Part shown: one piece after another, positions 1-10,321 of the stretch | Layout of the letters: every line of letters begins with the position of its first letter | Numbering within the stretch: the first letter of the stretch is position 1 | Assembly: GCA_961205875.1 (NCBI GenBank) | Contig: OY540821.1 | Span: 8,618,001-8,682,000, forward strand | From: Sialis fuliginosa | Lineage: Eukaryota; Arthropoda; Insecta; Megaloptera; Sialidae | Direction: 5' to 3' | DNA: 64,000 nucleotides | The notes under the pieces: generated by a model | The model's database searches: none | What the model was told of the DNA's origin: nothing | Seen by the model: only the letters and a program-made list of their open reading frames with translations | Position numbers and translations under genes: made by a program

Positions 1-567
1 GGGGATATGGAAAAAAAATTATAGCTGTTTTAATTTTGATATGATAAATTACTATGTATCATATTTTCACTTATAATTAACCGTTTTTTACTTGGACATT
101 TACATATTGTGTATCTCTGTATAGCATGTACATTATGAACAATTGAATTATGATCATTTTGATAGAAAATTTTGATTTTTAAATCAAACGGTTGTTAAGA
201 TATAAATTTATTTGTTTAATTCGATTTTATAAAAGTATATTTTGTTATGTATTTTATACCTGTTTACAGATACGCTTATAACATTTCTTTCGGGGTATCA
301 ATTAATGGGGATTTTCAAACAAGCGTAGTAGATACATTAGTGAGTGCATCTGAAAAAGTCCCCATACATTGAAGCCATAGGACAAAAGTTACAGCTGTTT
401 TATAATTACGGTGTGGTAAATTGATATCTATGTAATGTGTTAAATTATGTAAATTATGTAATTATGGGTGATTCTCTCAAAAATTGAAACTGAATTTTAT
501 TCCTATTTGATCAATGTTATCGTTCTTATTGAAAGTAGTAACCATTTTTTTTAATTTCCCATCGGGA
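1..567. repeat. diverged dispersed repeat left of the satellite
   Basis: AT-rich DNA without a gene. Two diverged direct copies of one motif are visible: 'TATAGCTGTTTTAATTTTGA' near 21 and 'TACAGCTGTTTTATAATTAC' near 391. The block around 350-400, with AAAAAGTCCCCATAC, recurs in reverse complement near 3690-3735. This suggests that the satellite and hAT relic lie between two old, inverted copies of one dispersed repeat. The family is not recognised. Confidence 0.45.
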
Positions 568-2500
568 CGTATGAGTTTTAATTTATTTTTTTAGTTTTAA
601 CTTGTTTTTAAAAAGGGAAGGAGCACGCGAAGGTCTTTAAGTGCGTGATGCTCTTAAAGATAATAGTGTAAGCTACATTTTAAAAAAAAACTGGAGTCTC
701 TTCGATCGCGCCAAGCTGAGATATTAACTATTCAATTTACTTCTTTGTTAGCGTATGAGTTTTAATTTGTTTTTTTAGTTTTAACTTGTTTTTAAAAAGG
801 GAAGGAGCACGCGAAGGTCTTTAAGTGCGTGATGCTCTTAAAGATAATAGTGTAAGCTACATTTAAAAAAAAAACTGGAGTCTCTTCGATCGCGCCAAGC
901 TGAGATATTAACTATTCAATTTACTTCTTTGTTAGCGTATGAGTTTTAATTTGTTTTTTTAGTTTTAACTTGTTTTTAAAAAGGGAAGGAGCACGCGAAG
1001 GTCTTTAAGTGCGTGATGCTCTTAAAGATAATAGTGTAAGCTACATTTTAATAAAAAACTGGAGTCTCTTCGATCGCGCCAAGCTGAGATATTAACTATT
1101 CAATTTACTTCTTTGTTAGCGTATGAGTTTTAATTTGTTTTTTTAGTTTTAACTTGTTTTTAAAAAGGGAAGGAGCACGCGAAGGTCTTTAAGTGCGTGA
1201 TGCTCTTAAAGATAATAGTGTAAGCTACATTTTAAAAAAAAACTGGAATCTCTTCGATCGCGCCAAGCTGAGATATTAACTATTCAATTTACTTCTTTGT
1301 TAGCGTATGAGTTTTAATTTGTTTTTTTTAGTTTTAACTTGTTTTTAAAAAGGGAAGGAGCACGCGAAGGTCTTTAAGTGCGTGATGCTCTTAAAGATAA
1401 TAGTGTAAGCTACATTTTAAAAAAAAACTGGAGTCTCTTCGATCGCGCCAAGCTGAGATATTAACTATTCAATTTACTTCTTTGTTAGCGTATGAGTTTT
1501 AATTTGTTTTTTTAGTTTTAACTTGTTTTTAAAAAGGGAAGGAGCACGCGAAGGTCTTTAAGTGCGTGATGCTCTTAAAGATAATAGTGTAAGCTACATT
1601 TTAAAAAAAAACTGGAGTCTCTTCGATCGCGCCAAGCTGAGATATTAACTATTCAATTTACTTCTTTGTTAGCGTATGAGTTTTAATTTGTTTTTTTAGT
1701 TTTAACTTGTTTTTAAAAAGGGAAGGAGCACGCGAAGGTCTTTAAGTGCGTGATGCTCTTAAAGATAATAGTGTAAGCTACATTTTAATAAAAAACTGGA
1801 GTCTCTTCGATCGCGCCAAGCTGAGATATTAACTATTCAATTTACTTCTTTGTTAGCGTATGAGTTTTAATTTGTTTTTTTAGTTTTAACTTGTTTTTAA
1901 AAAGAGAAGGAGCACGCGAAGGTCTTTAAGTGCGTGATGCTCTTAAAGATAATAGTGTAAGCTACATTTAAAAAAAAAACTGGAGTCTCTTCGATCGCGC
2001 CAAGCTGAGATATTAACTATTCAATTTACTTCTTTGTTAGCGTATGAGTTTTAATTTGTTTTTTTAGTTTTAACTTGTTTTTAAAATGGGAAGGAGCACG
2101 CGAAGGTCTTTAAGTGCGTGATGCTCTTAAAGATAATAGTGTAAGCTACATTTAAAAAAAAAACTGGAGTCTCTTCGATCGCGCCAAGCTGAGATATTAA
2201 CTATTCAATTTACTTCTTTGTTAGCGTATGAGTTTTAATTTGTTTTTTTTTAGTTTTAACTTGTTTTTAAAAAGGGAAGGAGTACGCGAAGGTCTTTAAG
2301 TGCGTGATGCTCTTAAAGATAATAGTGTAAGCTACATTTTAAAAAAAAACTGGAGTCTCCTCGATCGCACCAAGCTGAGATATTAACTATTCAATTTACT
2401 TCTTTGTTAGCGTATGAGTTTTTATTTGTTTTTTTAGTTTTAACTTGTTTTTAAAAAGGGAAGTAGCACGCGAAGGTCTTTAAGTGCGTGATGCTCTTAA
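568..2500 (+). repeat. 184-bp satellite array, about 10.5 copies
   Basis: The landmark CGTATGAG recurs at 568, 752, 936, 1120, 1304, 1489, 1673, 1857, 2041, 2225 and 2411. The period is 184 bp, with 185 or 186 where a homopolymer grew. Units differ by only a few substitutions and by A/T-run length, so the array is young or homogenised. Each unit has a poly-T part, a GC-richer core (GGAGCACGCGAAGGTC, then CTTCGATCGCGCCAAGC) and ends in TTACTTCTTTGTTAG. Within a unit, two near-identical segments of about 19 bp lie back to back (TTTTAATTTGTTTTTTTAG and TTTTAACTTGTTTTTAAAA). The array stops abruptly at 2500. There is no open frame. A diverged inverted copy lies at 33979-34236. Confidence 0.95.
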
Positions 2501-3269
2501 CCCTTAATTGCATCTTGTTAACATTCGTGAACAATGTTTTCAGAGGTATCTATTAGCAAAAATGTACAATATTTTTTAGCCTTTGCGATTCTGGCGCCCC
2601 AGGCGAGATTTCTTTTGACGCCCCCCTCCCCCCTTTCCACCGCCACAGTGACGATCATTAAAAATTATCCGCACAAAAAAAAAAAAAAGCGTGAGAAAAT
2701 TATCTTGTTATTAATTCATTAGTGTAATATAATAATATAATATAACATATAATTGATAAATAATATATAATATAACTAAAATTATATAAAAGATTTCTTC
2801 CTGGCTTTCATATCTGCAAAATTATCGATTGCTGTCTCAAAATTGAGGTTTGCTACAACCTTATTTTCAATTGAAAGAATAGCCAAATTATTCAACCTAT
2901 CTTCTATCATAGCCGATTGCAAATAAGTTTTTATGAATTATTTTAATTTACTAAAACTTCTTTCACCACTAGCTACACTAACCGGAATTGTTACAAGAAT
3001 TAGCAAAGCCACCCACAGATTTGGCACTGTGCTTTTCAAGTTTTGTAAAAAAATGTTTAATAAATAATTTATTTTTGATATTAAGCATTTTATTAAGTAA
3101 AATGAATTATTTTGCAGAAAAAATCAAAACTATTATTCAAAAAATATATATAGCTTAAATTTGGCGCCCTAGAACAGAACATAGAAAAAAAGTTTAAAAT
3201 AATTGGCGCCCCCACGAAATTAGCGCCCCAGGCTGTCGCCTGGGTCGCCTGGCCGTTCGGCCGGCCCTG
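2501..3269 (-). mobile_element. degraded hAT-like DNA transposon
   Basis: The segment holds a hAT transposase relic (separate entry) and GC-rich ends unlike the surroundings, with repeated GGCGCCC motifs at about 2592, 3166, 3203 and 3221. Read on the minus strand it begins at 3269 with CAGGGCCGG, a terminus typical of hAT-superfamily elements, followed by a GC-rich stretch that can fold on itself. A matching terminus on the far side, near 2500, and an 8-bp target duplication are not visible, so the 3' end is lost or was cut by the satellite boundary. Assignment rests mainly on the encoded dimerisation domain. Confidence 0.7.
2791..3045 (-). pseudogene. hAT transposase C-terminal dimerisation domain, broken
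   Basis: Read on the minus strand, the frame begins TVPNLWVALLILVTIPVSVA, continues SGERSFSKLK, has an in-frame TAA, resumes FIKTYLQSAMIEDRLNNLAI, and then runs LSIENKVVANLNFETAIDNF to a basic tail. The order 'PN-W-AL-IL-TIPV-VAS-ERSFSKLK', then 'R--M-EDRLN-LAILSIE', is the signature of the hAT C-terminal dimerisation domain, at the end of transposases that cut and paste DNA. Only this last part of about 85 codons remains; no BED finger or catalytic core is visible. With the stop after FSKLK and no start, the copy cannot be active. The fit is very strong for the superfamily; the subfamily is open. Confidence 0.88.
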
Positions 3270-5138
3270 CCAATATGTTATTTTCTTATGTAATGCTAAT
3301 TTTCATAGCATGCTATTTATACGATTTTATAAATTAAAATTTGTTTTTTTGACTTTTTAAAATAGAAATATCTAACAAAAATTTACACATCGAATGTTGT
3401 ACCTTACAAAAAAAATTGTAAAATTTTATTCTCTACAACTTTTATAGAGGACATTTGTCTCGATTATCAGTTTTAAGATCTTAAAAATCCATTTAAACAT
3501 ATTTTTTTGATTAAACGCACTTAGTTTTCAGATTCACGGCGATTTTTCAGCAATCTATGTAGATACGTTGGAGAAAATTTTGAAATAAAGTTGTAAAGCA
3601 AATATTTTTGAAAATTTTAATGTAAGGCACGTCTCGGTATCTTTATTTGTCTTGAAGTTATTCAATAAAAACTAAATTAAATTTCAAACGGCTGTAATTT
3701 TTTTTCCACAAGGCCTATGGATGGGGACTTTTGTGTACAGACGTACTATTATGTATACTATATGGGTACCAAATTTCATTCCACTCCGAATTTGTTCCAA
3801 AAACAGGGCAATTTTTCCCTTCATTGCCTGTACTATTAAACGCAATTTGTAAAATCAAATTAATCTTCAATTTACATACATTAATTCTAACCACTATAAC
3901 AATGTAAAACCCATTAAAAACAAATACCCACAATGGGAATAAGTATTTACCTAACATGTCAAATATTATACAAATAACATAGCTTTTCAGTTAAAGTTGT
4001 AAATATTTAATGGTGCTGAGGGTATAATGAAATCAACCTAAATAAATGTACTCCGTTGGTATCGGCTTGTAGAAATACATAGTCCAGTAACTACTTTCGT
4101 ATTTCTACACAGGGCCGTAGTTTTCATTTTTTTAACCTTAGCAAATATACAGCCGAACAAATGTTTAAATTATTTTAATAATTCATAATTGTTTTATTAC
4201 TCCGTTACAAATAAATAAAATTTTAATCTCTTTTCGCAATTTTTACTTCAATTTTTGTCGTAATAAACACACATCTTTATAATAAAATTCCTATACAGTG
4301 ATCGTCAGAATCCTATATAAATTTTCTAAGTTTGACATACATTCATGTAAAATTTGATAGACTAATTAATATTTGCTTAAATATCTGACAATTAATTGAA
4401 ACATGTTATGGCTTATATAAGGTGGTTAAATTCTATTATAATATCTGCGTGAAGAGTTACGACGTGTTATAATGAAGTATATTAATGTTTGTAATAAAGG
4501 GTATACGAGAGAGAGGGGTGGGGGGGAGCATATATATGAAAGGAAGGATTCTCTATATGTGTATATACATTTTAATATATGTAATATAACAAGGGTTTCA
4601 AAACTTTATTTTTTAATTAATCGTACAGTAGAACCTTACGACCCCTCATTAATATTTCCCCTCTTCCTCACTTACTTAGATTTAAAATAATTATTAAAAA
4701 AATAAAAGTTATGTCAAATTTTACAATACCTTTAATATACATATATACCGCCATTTTGTCATATATATGTATATGTACAAATCACACACTTTATTAAATA
4801 TGTTTATTCAAATAACTAATAGTAGATACCTATTTAAAAGTAATTAATAGTTGAATAACATTACACATCTAATTATTAAAAAATAGTATTTAGTATATTC
4901 ACATATAATCATATAATAGTATATTATAACATTATTTTTTATAAACTAATTAAAAACACGCACTACCGATTTTAGTTTTGACAGAACTACAAGTAATCAT
5001 GCTGTGAATAGATGAGATACAAATATTTTTTTAAGATATAATTATAGTGTCCGATATTACCGACTTTTTTTAAATGTATTTAATTAATGCAAATCTGGTT
5101 GCATTTAGAACAAATAATATGTTATGGTTCATTTAATA
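3270..5138. other. AT-rich DNA, no gene seen
   Basis: No coding signal. 3690-3735 is an inverted, diverged copy of the repeat at 350-400 (GGCCTATGGATGGGGACTTT). CAGGGCCGTAG at 4110-4120 resembles a hAT-type tip, but no partner was found. A short GAGAGAGG/GGGG tract lies near 4506-4528. The remainder is AT-rich and featureless. Confidence 0.5.
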
Positions 5139-5590
5139 AGGTACTGGCACCAGTCTTGGCCGCTTTAAGACAAAGGTAAGTATACTTTTTTGGGATTGAT
5201 GGTGTTTTTTTTTGTAATTCTTATCAACTCATGTTACTAATAAAAGAAATACGTCTTTATTAAATTAATTTAATTATCAAAATCCGCAAATATAGTTTTT
5301 TAAATTGTAGTTTTTTATTTTGTTTATGTTTTTTCTCCAGTGATGCATTACAAAATGATAAGTACAAAAATACAAAAGTTATAAAATAAAGAATCGTTTA
5401 TACACATTGTAAAACAGATGCTATGATAATATATATAATAATTAATAAATAGATAACATTAATAATTAGTTTAAAAATCCATCATTTAAGCTATTTTAGA
5501 GTTAAGTGTCTATTACTGTCTATAGATTATAATTTAGTAATGGCAGTTATCAATTATCAACATAATATATTTCTAATTAAACAAGTGTAA
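5139..5590 (+). mobile_element. MITE, AGGTACTGGCACC family, right end lost
   Basis: It starts at AGGTACTGGCACCAGTCTTGG directly after a TA (5137-5138). It then follows the family order: GGGATTGATGG, TTTGTAATTCT, AATCCGCAAATATAG, TTTTTTCTCCAG, ACAAAATGATAAGTAC, AATGGCAGTTATCAA. The terminal inverted repeat expected at the right end is missing; similarity fades after about 5590. It is non-coding and non-autonomous. See 37840-38361 for an intact copy. Confidence 0.8.
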
Positions 5591-7479
5591 AACTCGAAAA
5601 AAAAATTTGCGAAAAATCGAAAAAATTGAAAGGGGTTAGGTTATTATTATTTTTGACCAAATTTTTGTCGGATTTTAAAGTATTATACATTTCATTATAT
5701 AGATTTTGACACGCTGATTTCAAATCCGTCAACTAAAATTAATTCCGACTACCCATTCAAAAGTTATGGCCTTTTTTCTCCAAAAATTTAAAAAAACTAA
5801 AACTTTGAGAGGCTATATCTAGAGAACGGTTTGAGATATAGATCTGCGGTTTAAAAATTTCAATATTTCACATCATTTTCTATACAATAAACATACTTTT
5901 AACGAAATCAAAAATTCGAATACAAGGAAACAAGACGTAGAATCATTTAGTTACTATATAAATATATAAGAATTTATTTAAAAAAGTAAAAGCTTAAATT
6001 TAAGGTGTTTCATAACTTGTTTTTGTTAATAGGAGGGAGAGGATTGACAAAATATGCTTTCCTTATTAAAAATTTCACGCCTCGCCACTGGTGGCCTCCA
6101 TAACATTCATAAAACAATTATTTTATTTCTTTGGTAGTTACATTTCCCTAGAGAGTAATTGTTGAACATACGAAATAATATAACAATAAATATTGTCAAG
6201 AAACAAAAGTATTTAATTTAATATAAAAAAAGGTAAATAAGATTTTGTTGAAATGTCGTTGGTTTTTATATATTATGTATATATTTTTTCTGTATCTATT
6301 TGTTTTGTCATTATCAAACTAAAACAGTATTGTGTTACTTTAGACGACTTCAGTTTATGTTTAGATATGTAAGAATGGTTTTTTGTGTCAATAAAAGAAA
6401 ATGTTTTTTGTTTGGGTAGTCATTTAAAAGTTTCCAGAAGTTTACTTGTTTTTTTTTTTTTATTAATACATATAATTGGATACATATGTTTTTATTTTAT
6501 TTTGTAATTTGATTTCTCGAACAGGGTGATTCAAAATATAATGAAGAAAGTGTAACCAAGAACGCATTTTACAGTAGGGATGGGGACATATAGTTTTCCT
6601 TTTTTTTACATAACAAAAAATCTAGACTCAATTTTGTTCTAAATAGAACCTTATAATTTTTGCCTGGTACCCCCTAACGCAGGTAGTAGAGGCGACTGAG
6701 ATGAAGATTTAAAAAATATATTTTACTGTGCCAGGCTTATTCATGGTTTAGATTTTGCCAAGGCGTTAAAACTAGATTATCTACAGTTTTTCTATATTTC
6801 TGTTGATTCAAATATGAAGATAATTAATTATATTATTTACTTAACAATATTCAATCTTTACCAATTGCATTTTACCAAAATAACATAACAAAACAAAAAA
6901 AGTATACTATGTATTTTGTATAGCAATTTTCTATCCAACCAAAACTTATTTAAATTCTAATTACAATTTAGTTAGTTCTAGAAAGTCATTCGATCTAGCT
7001 TCTTTAACTTCAATATGGCTTTAATAATAAGTTTTTTCGCATGGAATAAAAACGGGTTCTTTCTGGATTCGAGTCAGAAATAAGAAAATATGAACAGATT
7101 AATCACAGCAGAGATTTAAACGCCCCAGAAGTTGGTACTTTTTTCAACTAATCATGTGACAGTATCAGAACTAAAGAAAATCAACATTTACTACACTTGC
7201 TTTCATTGCGATAAATTACAAATTCATCTCAAAAGATAACGCCTTTGTTCTTTATAACACTGGCCAACAAATATAGTAATACCTATGATCTAAAAAATTC
7301 ATAATCACGCCAAGATTTTCAAAAAACCTATTTTAAAAAAAGTGTTTTTCAATTTATTTACAATCAATGACACTAAACTTAAAAAAAGTTAAGTTAAGAC
7401 CCACTATTTTATAGTTATATTTAATAGTTCCTCTATTAGAAAATAGATAATACAATAAACAATAAATTTAATAATTTTG
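5591..7479. other. AT-rich DNA, no gene seen
   Basis: No credible ORF or exon. At 6524, CAGGGTGATTCAAAA looks like the tip of a TA-flanked MITE related to the one at 17669, but no opposite end was found. Otherwise it holds homopolymer runs and short AT repeats. Confidence 0.4.
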
Positions 7480-7790
7480 AATTAGTTTTGAAAAAGTTTT
7501 TTTCATTATTACTTTCAGAAATACATAAATATTTTAACGATTTTTTTGAAAATTTGTAAAACAAAAATCTTAAAACTAACATATTCAAAATCTTTGAATT
7601 GTCAGCTTTCATTTGATACCCCACTAGTTTGGATTTAAATAATGGTAACCCATATGCCCCTATTATTTTTTATAACTCAGGACTATTATTGGTCTACAAT
7701 TTATTCTAATTATGTCAAATCTCAGCTTCTTTTCGAAATAAAATGGTTCAGTAACTAGAAGGATGTGACAGACAGACCAATAGACAGTGT
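7480..7790 (+). repeat. dispersed repeat, copy 1 (pair with 46270)
   Basis: Shares ordered motifs with 46270-46590 in the same orientation: an ACTTTCAGA block, TTGTCAGCTTTC, then a TACCCCACT motif, later AACTCA-ACTATTAT and AAATCTCAGCTT, then a GACAGACAGACC-type tail. The copies are diverged. The tail of tandem GACAGA resembles that of several insect retroposons, but the family is not identified. Confidence 0.6.
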
Positions 7791-8323
7791 TAATTTTATT
7801 AATTAATTCCGAAAAATGAGTGAAATAAGTAATTCAATAAATTTTTTATGTCTTCAGTGGCATATTCATAAAAAATCGAAATTAGAACGAGAAATTTTAA
7901 TGTTTTAAAAAAATATATAATTCTCGTGCATAAGGTTATAAATTTTATCATTTTAATATTCTACATTTTTATGTACTCTCTTTAAATTGGAAGACTCTTA
8001 AGATCCATTCTTGCAGTAACAATTTTAATAATCCTATAAAACAAATAATATAAGAGATATATTTTTTGATTGATGTGACAAAACCGAAAAGCATTTTCAT
8101 GTAAAAATTTTCAAGTAACCTCAGTTTTTTTTATATATTTGTAATAATTGCTCTTTTCCAGATTTGTTTTATACAAAGTAGGAATAAAATTTGCAATATA
8201 AAATATGAGGAAAGTTTTTACTCATATATTAATAATTATTTTGCATATGAAATGTTCTAATAAAAGTTTGTACAAACTAATATAAAAAATTAATTGAGTT
8301 TGAAATGGTATATGTATATTTTT
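7791..8323. other. AT-rich DNA, no gene seen
   Basis: Low-complexity AT-rich sequence; no frame, splice site cluster or repeat boundary that I can support. Confidence 0.4.
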
Positions 8324-8790
8324 AACCGACTTCATAAACGGAGGAGGTTCTCAGTTCGACAATATATATTTTGCTTCCTCGCAATATCGAAGATACGAGT
8401 ACCTTTGTGATCGTTTCAGATTGAGACAAAAAAAATGTTCTCCGATTTCAAAATTTTAAATTTATCTTTCCGTTTCACGTCAAGACAAACACTTTTTGTT
8501 CCGTGTCTGTCCGTTCGTCCGTCCACCTTTCCCCTGAATCCTTGTCACACGCATAACTCATGAACCACTCAACCGATATTATTGAAATTTGGTCGGATGG
8601 TTGGGTCTGGATTGAGGACGGTCCCATTTCAAAATCATCAATATCGTGTGTAAATGTACAAAATAATTAAATTTAACGGTTTTTGAAGTCGGTGCCAAGC
8701 CAATAAAAAACTGCTTTTAAATTATATATTATACTTTTCAGTATTTTTAGTATTTATTTTTTTTAAGTCGGTTTTATTTATTTTCTTATT
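8324..8790 (+). repeat. dispersed 'AACCGACTTC' repeat, long copy
   Basis: Begins AACCGACTTCATAAACGGAG, then GAGGTTCTCAGTTCGACAA, and ends with TTTTGAAGTCGGTGCCAAG followed by a second 'AAGTCGGTTTTATT' end. Its two ends are inverted (CCGACTTC against GAAGTCGG). This is the longest of several copies in the window: about 28790-29105, 29441-29490, 31531-31921 and 59231-59500, with a middle part in reverse at 16340-16515. The middle has TCCGTTCGTCCGTCC, a CCTTGTCACACGCATAACTC block and GGATTGAGGACGGTCC. Similar sequences are common in insect genomes; the class is unresolved. Confidence 0.75.
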
Positions 8791-9241
8791 TTAATACTAG
8801 AACAAAATTTACAGTTAATTGAACTGTTTTAAACCTCGAGACTTTCTTATTAAATTTTGAAAACACTATATACATGTTATTTTTATTTTATTTTGTCACG
8901 ACACGTTTCGCGACAGTAATTTCACAGGTTTCTACCCAAAGATTAACTTTGAACAAAAACAAAGATGTAAGTAATATAAGCTTTTTCTATGTAGGTGTTC
9001 TTGTATAAACTTACTTGAACAAGTTGTACAACTAAGTAATTGTAGAAGTAGATTTCAAATTACCATTACAGAAATTAAATACTTACTACAAAATAATATA
9101 GGGTTATTTATAATTGCACTAAATATTTGATAAAGTTATGCACATTGTACACTCGAACATAAATTTTAATAATTTGTACTAAATTTTAACTTGCATTGAA
9201 GAATATGCCGGTATGACGTCACAATTGTCAATTCATATATA
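8791..9241. other. AT-rich DNA, no gene seen
   Basis: Nothing recognisable. A TA (9240-9241) at its end is the left target site of the next element. Confidence 0.4.
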
Positions 9242-10040
9242 CAGTGAATTCCAAGTTGATTAAGACATAGGAAATTTAACATGGGGACAATTAGAAGTGT
9301 TGTAGTAACCTTTGGTCAAATTTAACGATGTGTGATTGGTGCATTTTGAAATGCCGCCACAAAATTTAATAAAATAGTAATTAGTATTTTGTTTTCGAAT
9401 TTATATCTGCCAAAAAATATTATTATAATTTTATCTAGGATGCTTACTTTAATTTCATTAATGTATTTTAATCTTTATTAAAGTTGAAAACAAAATACTG
9501 TTGATTAATTTAAAATTTATCAGTTAGTTTCGAGGCGGTATTTCAAAATGCACCAATCACACATCGTTAAATTTGACCAAAGGTTACTACAACATTTCTA
9601 ATTGTCCCCATGTTAAATTTCCTATGTCTTAAGCGTCAATTACATTGAGCGAGTTTACAAGCTAACAAGCCAGCTTGTTAGCTTGTTAGCTTGTAAACTT
9701 GCTCAGTGTAATCATGTTCACAAGCTAACAAGCTGCTACAAAAGTTGAAAGCCGGGCTACTTTACTCGCTGGCTTGTAGGCTTGTTAGCTTGTTAGCTTC
9801 TTAGCTTGTAAACTAGCCGGGTGTCATCATAGTAACTAGTTCGCTAGCTACCAGTATCTCGGTGATTCCTGGTTTCAGTGTCTATAAAATGTATTCACAA
9901 CACGTGGTTTACTCGCTAGCTAGTTGGCTACTGAGCGAGTGGAAAGTTTTGTGTGTCATCATCACTATCTTACAAGCTAACAAGCCAGCTTGTAAACTCA
10001 GTTAATGTAATCGACCCTTTAATCAACTTGGAATTCATTG
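9242..10040. mobile_element. TA-flanked foldback MITE with a nested insertion
   Basis: The left end CAGTGAATTCCAAGTTGATT (9242) is matched by the right end AATCAACTTGGAATTCATTG (ends 10040), and both abut TA. The inverted arms extend inward through CATGGGGACAATTAGAA, CGATGTGTGATTGGTGCATT and ATGCCGCC (left 9242-9358; right 9534-9632 plus 10021-10040). They continue, more diverged, almost to the centre at about 9440. TA duplication and a CAGTG tip fit a Tc1/mariner-type non-autonomous element. The right arm is split by the insertion at 9633-10018. There is no coding sequence. Confidence 0.9.
9633..10018. mobile_element. 386-bp element nested at TTAA, GCTTGTTAGCTTG-rich
   Basis: It sits between TTAA (9629-9632) and TTAA (10019-10022). 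Left end GCGTCAATTACATTGAGCGA and right end TAATGTAATCGACCCT form imperfect terminal inverted repeats. The interior is made of many copies, in both orientations, of ACAAGCTAACAAGC / GCTTGTTAGCTTG, with a GC content well above the surroundings. The intact left arm of the host element reads GATTAAGAC, the same target with one TTAA. That supports a TTAA duplication (piggyBac-like), though a 3-bp TTA duplication (Harbinger-like) with one chance base cannot be excluded. Non-coding. Confidence 0.85.
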
Positions 10041-10141
10041 TATAGTTATTCATTTTTTTATGAATACAAAGACAAACTATATGTAGACTTGACTGTTATG
10101 ACTTATGTATATCAATAAAGATTTAAAAATATATAACTCAC

Positions 10142-10321
10142 CCCAAGATCCAGATAAGTGATGTATATTGGGTAGGGAAGAACGATACACAGGGCTAGAA
10201 GCCAAGTGCCCATCGCGCACACGAAGGCCGGTAGACGGGGCCTCATTGGGTCCCTCATCAACCTGTATCGATCGATGGCGATCAGCAGGTAGCTTAACAT
10301 GCTCACATGCAGAGGAATGTC
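10142..10321 (-). CDS. internal exon of a class A (rhodopsin-like) GPCR
   Basis: Exactly 60 codons, phase 0 at both ends. A polypyrimidine acceptor (TTTTATTTTTTCAG) precedes GAC ATT CCT, and the donor GTGAGT follows CTT GGG. The first residues are the end of TM3, with Asp-Arg-Tyr at exon residues 17-19 (context LLIAIDRYR), the G-protein-coupling motif. Residues 20-32 (LMRDPMRPRLPAF) are the second intracellular loop, rich in Arg and Pro. Residues 33-55 are TM4 with the family's conserved Trp at 40 (AMGTWLLAL) and Pro at 49 and 51. Codons are GC-rich compared with the AT-rich flanks, as expected of a constrained exon. The receptor sits in the plasma membrane; the ligand is unknown. TM1-2 exons should lie at higher coordinates and TM5-7 at lower ones; none is recognisable in the window, implying very long introns. 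Confidence 0.9.

Noticed and set aside
568-2500. CRISPR-like array
   Set aside because: Period of 184 bp with no unique spacers, in eukaryotic DNA: a satellite.
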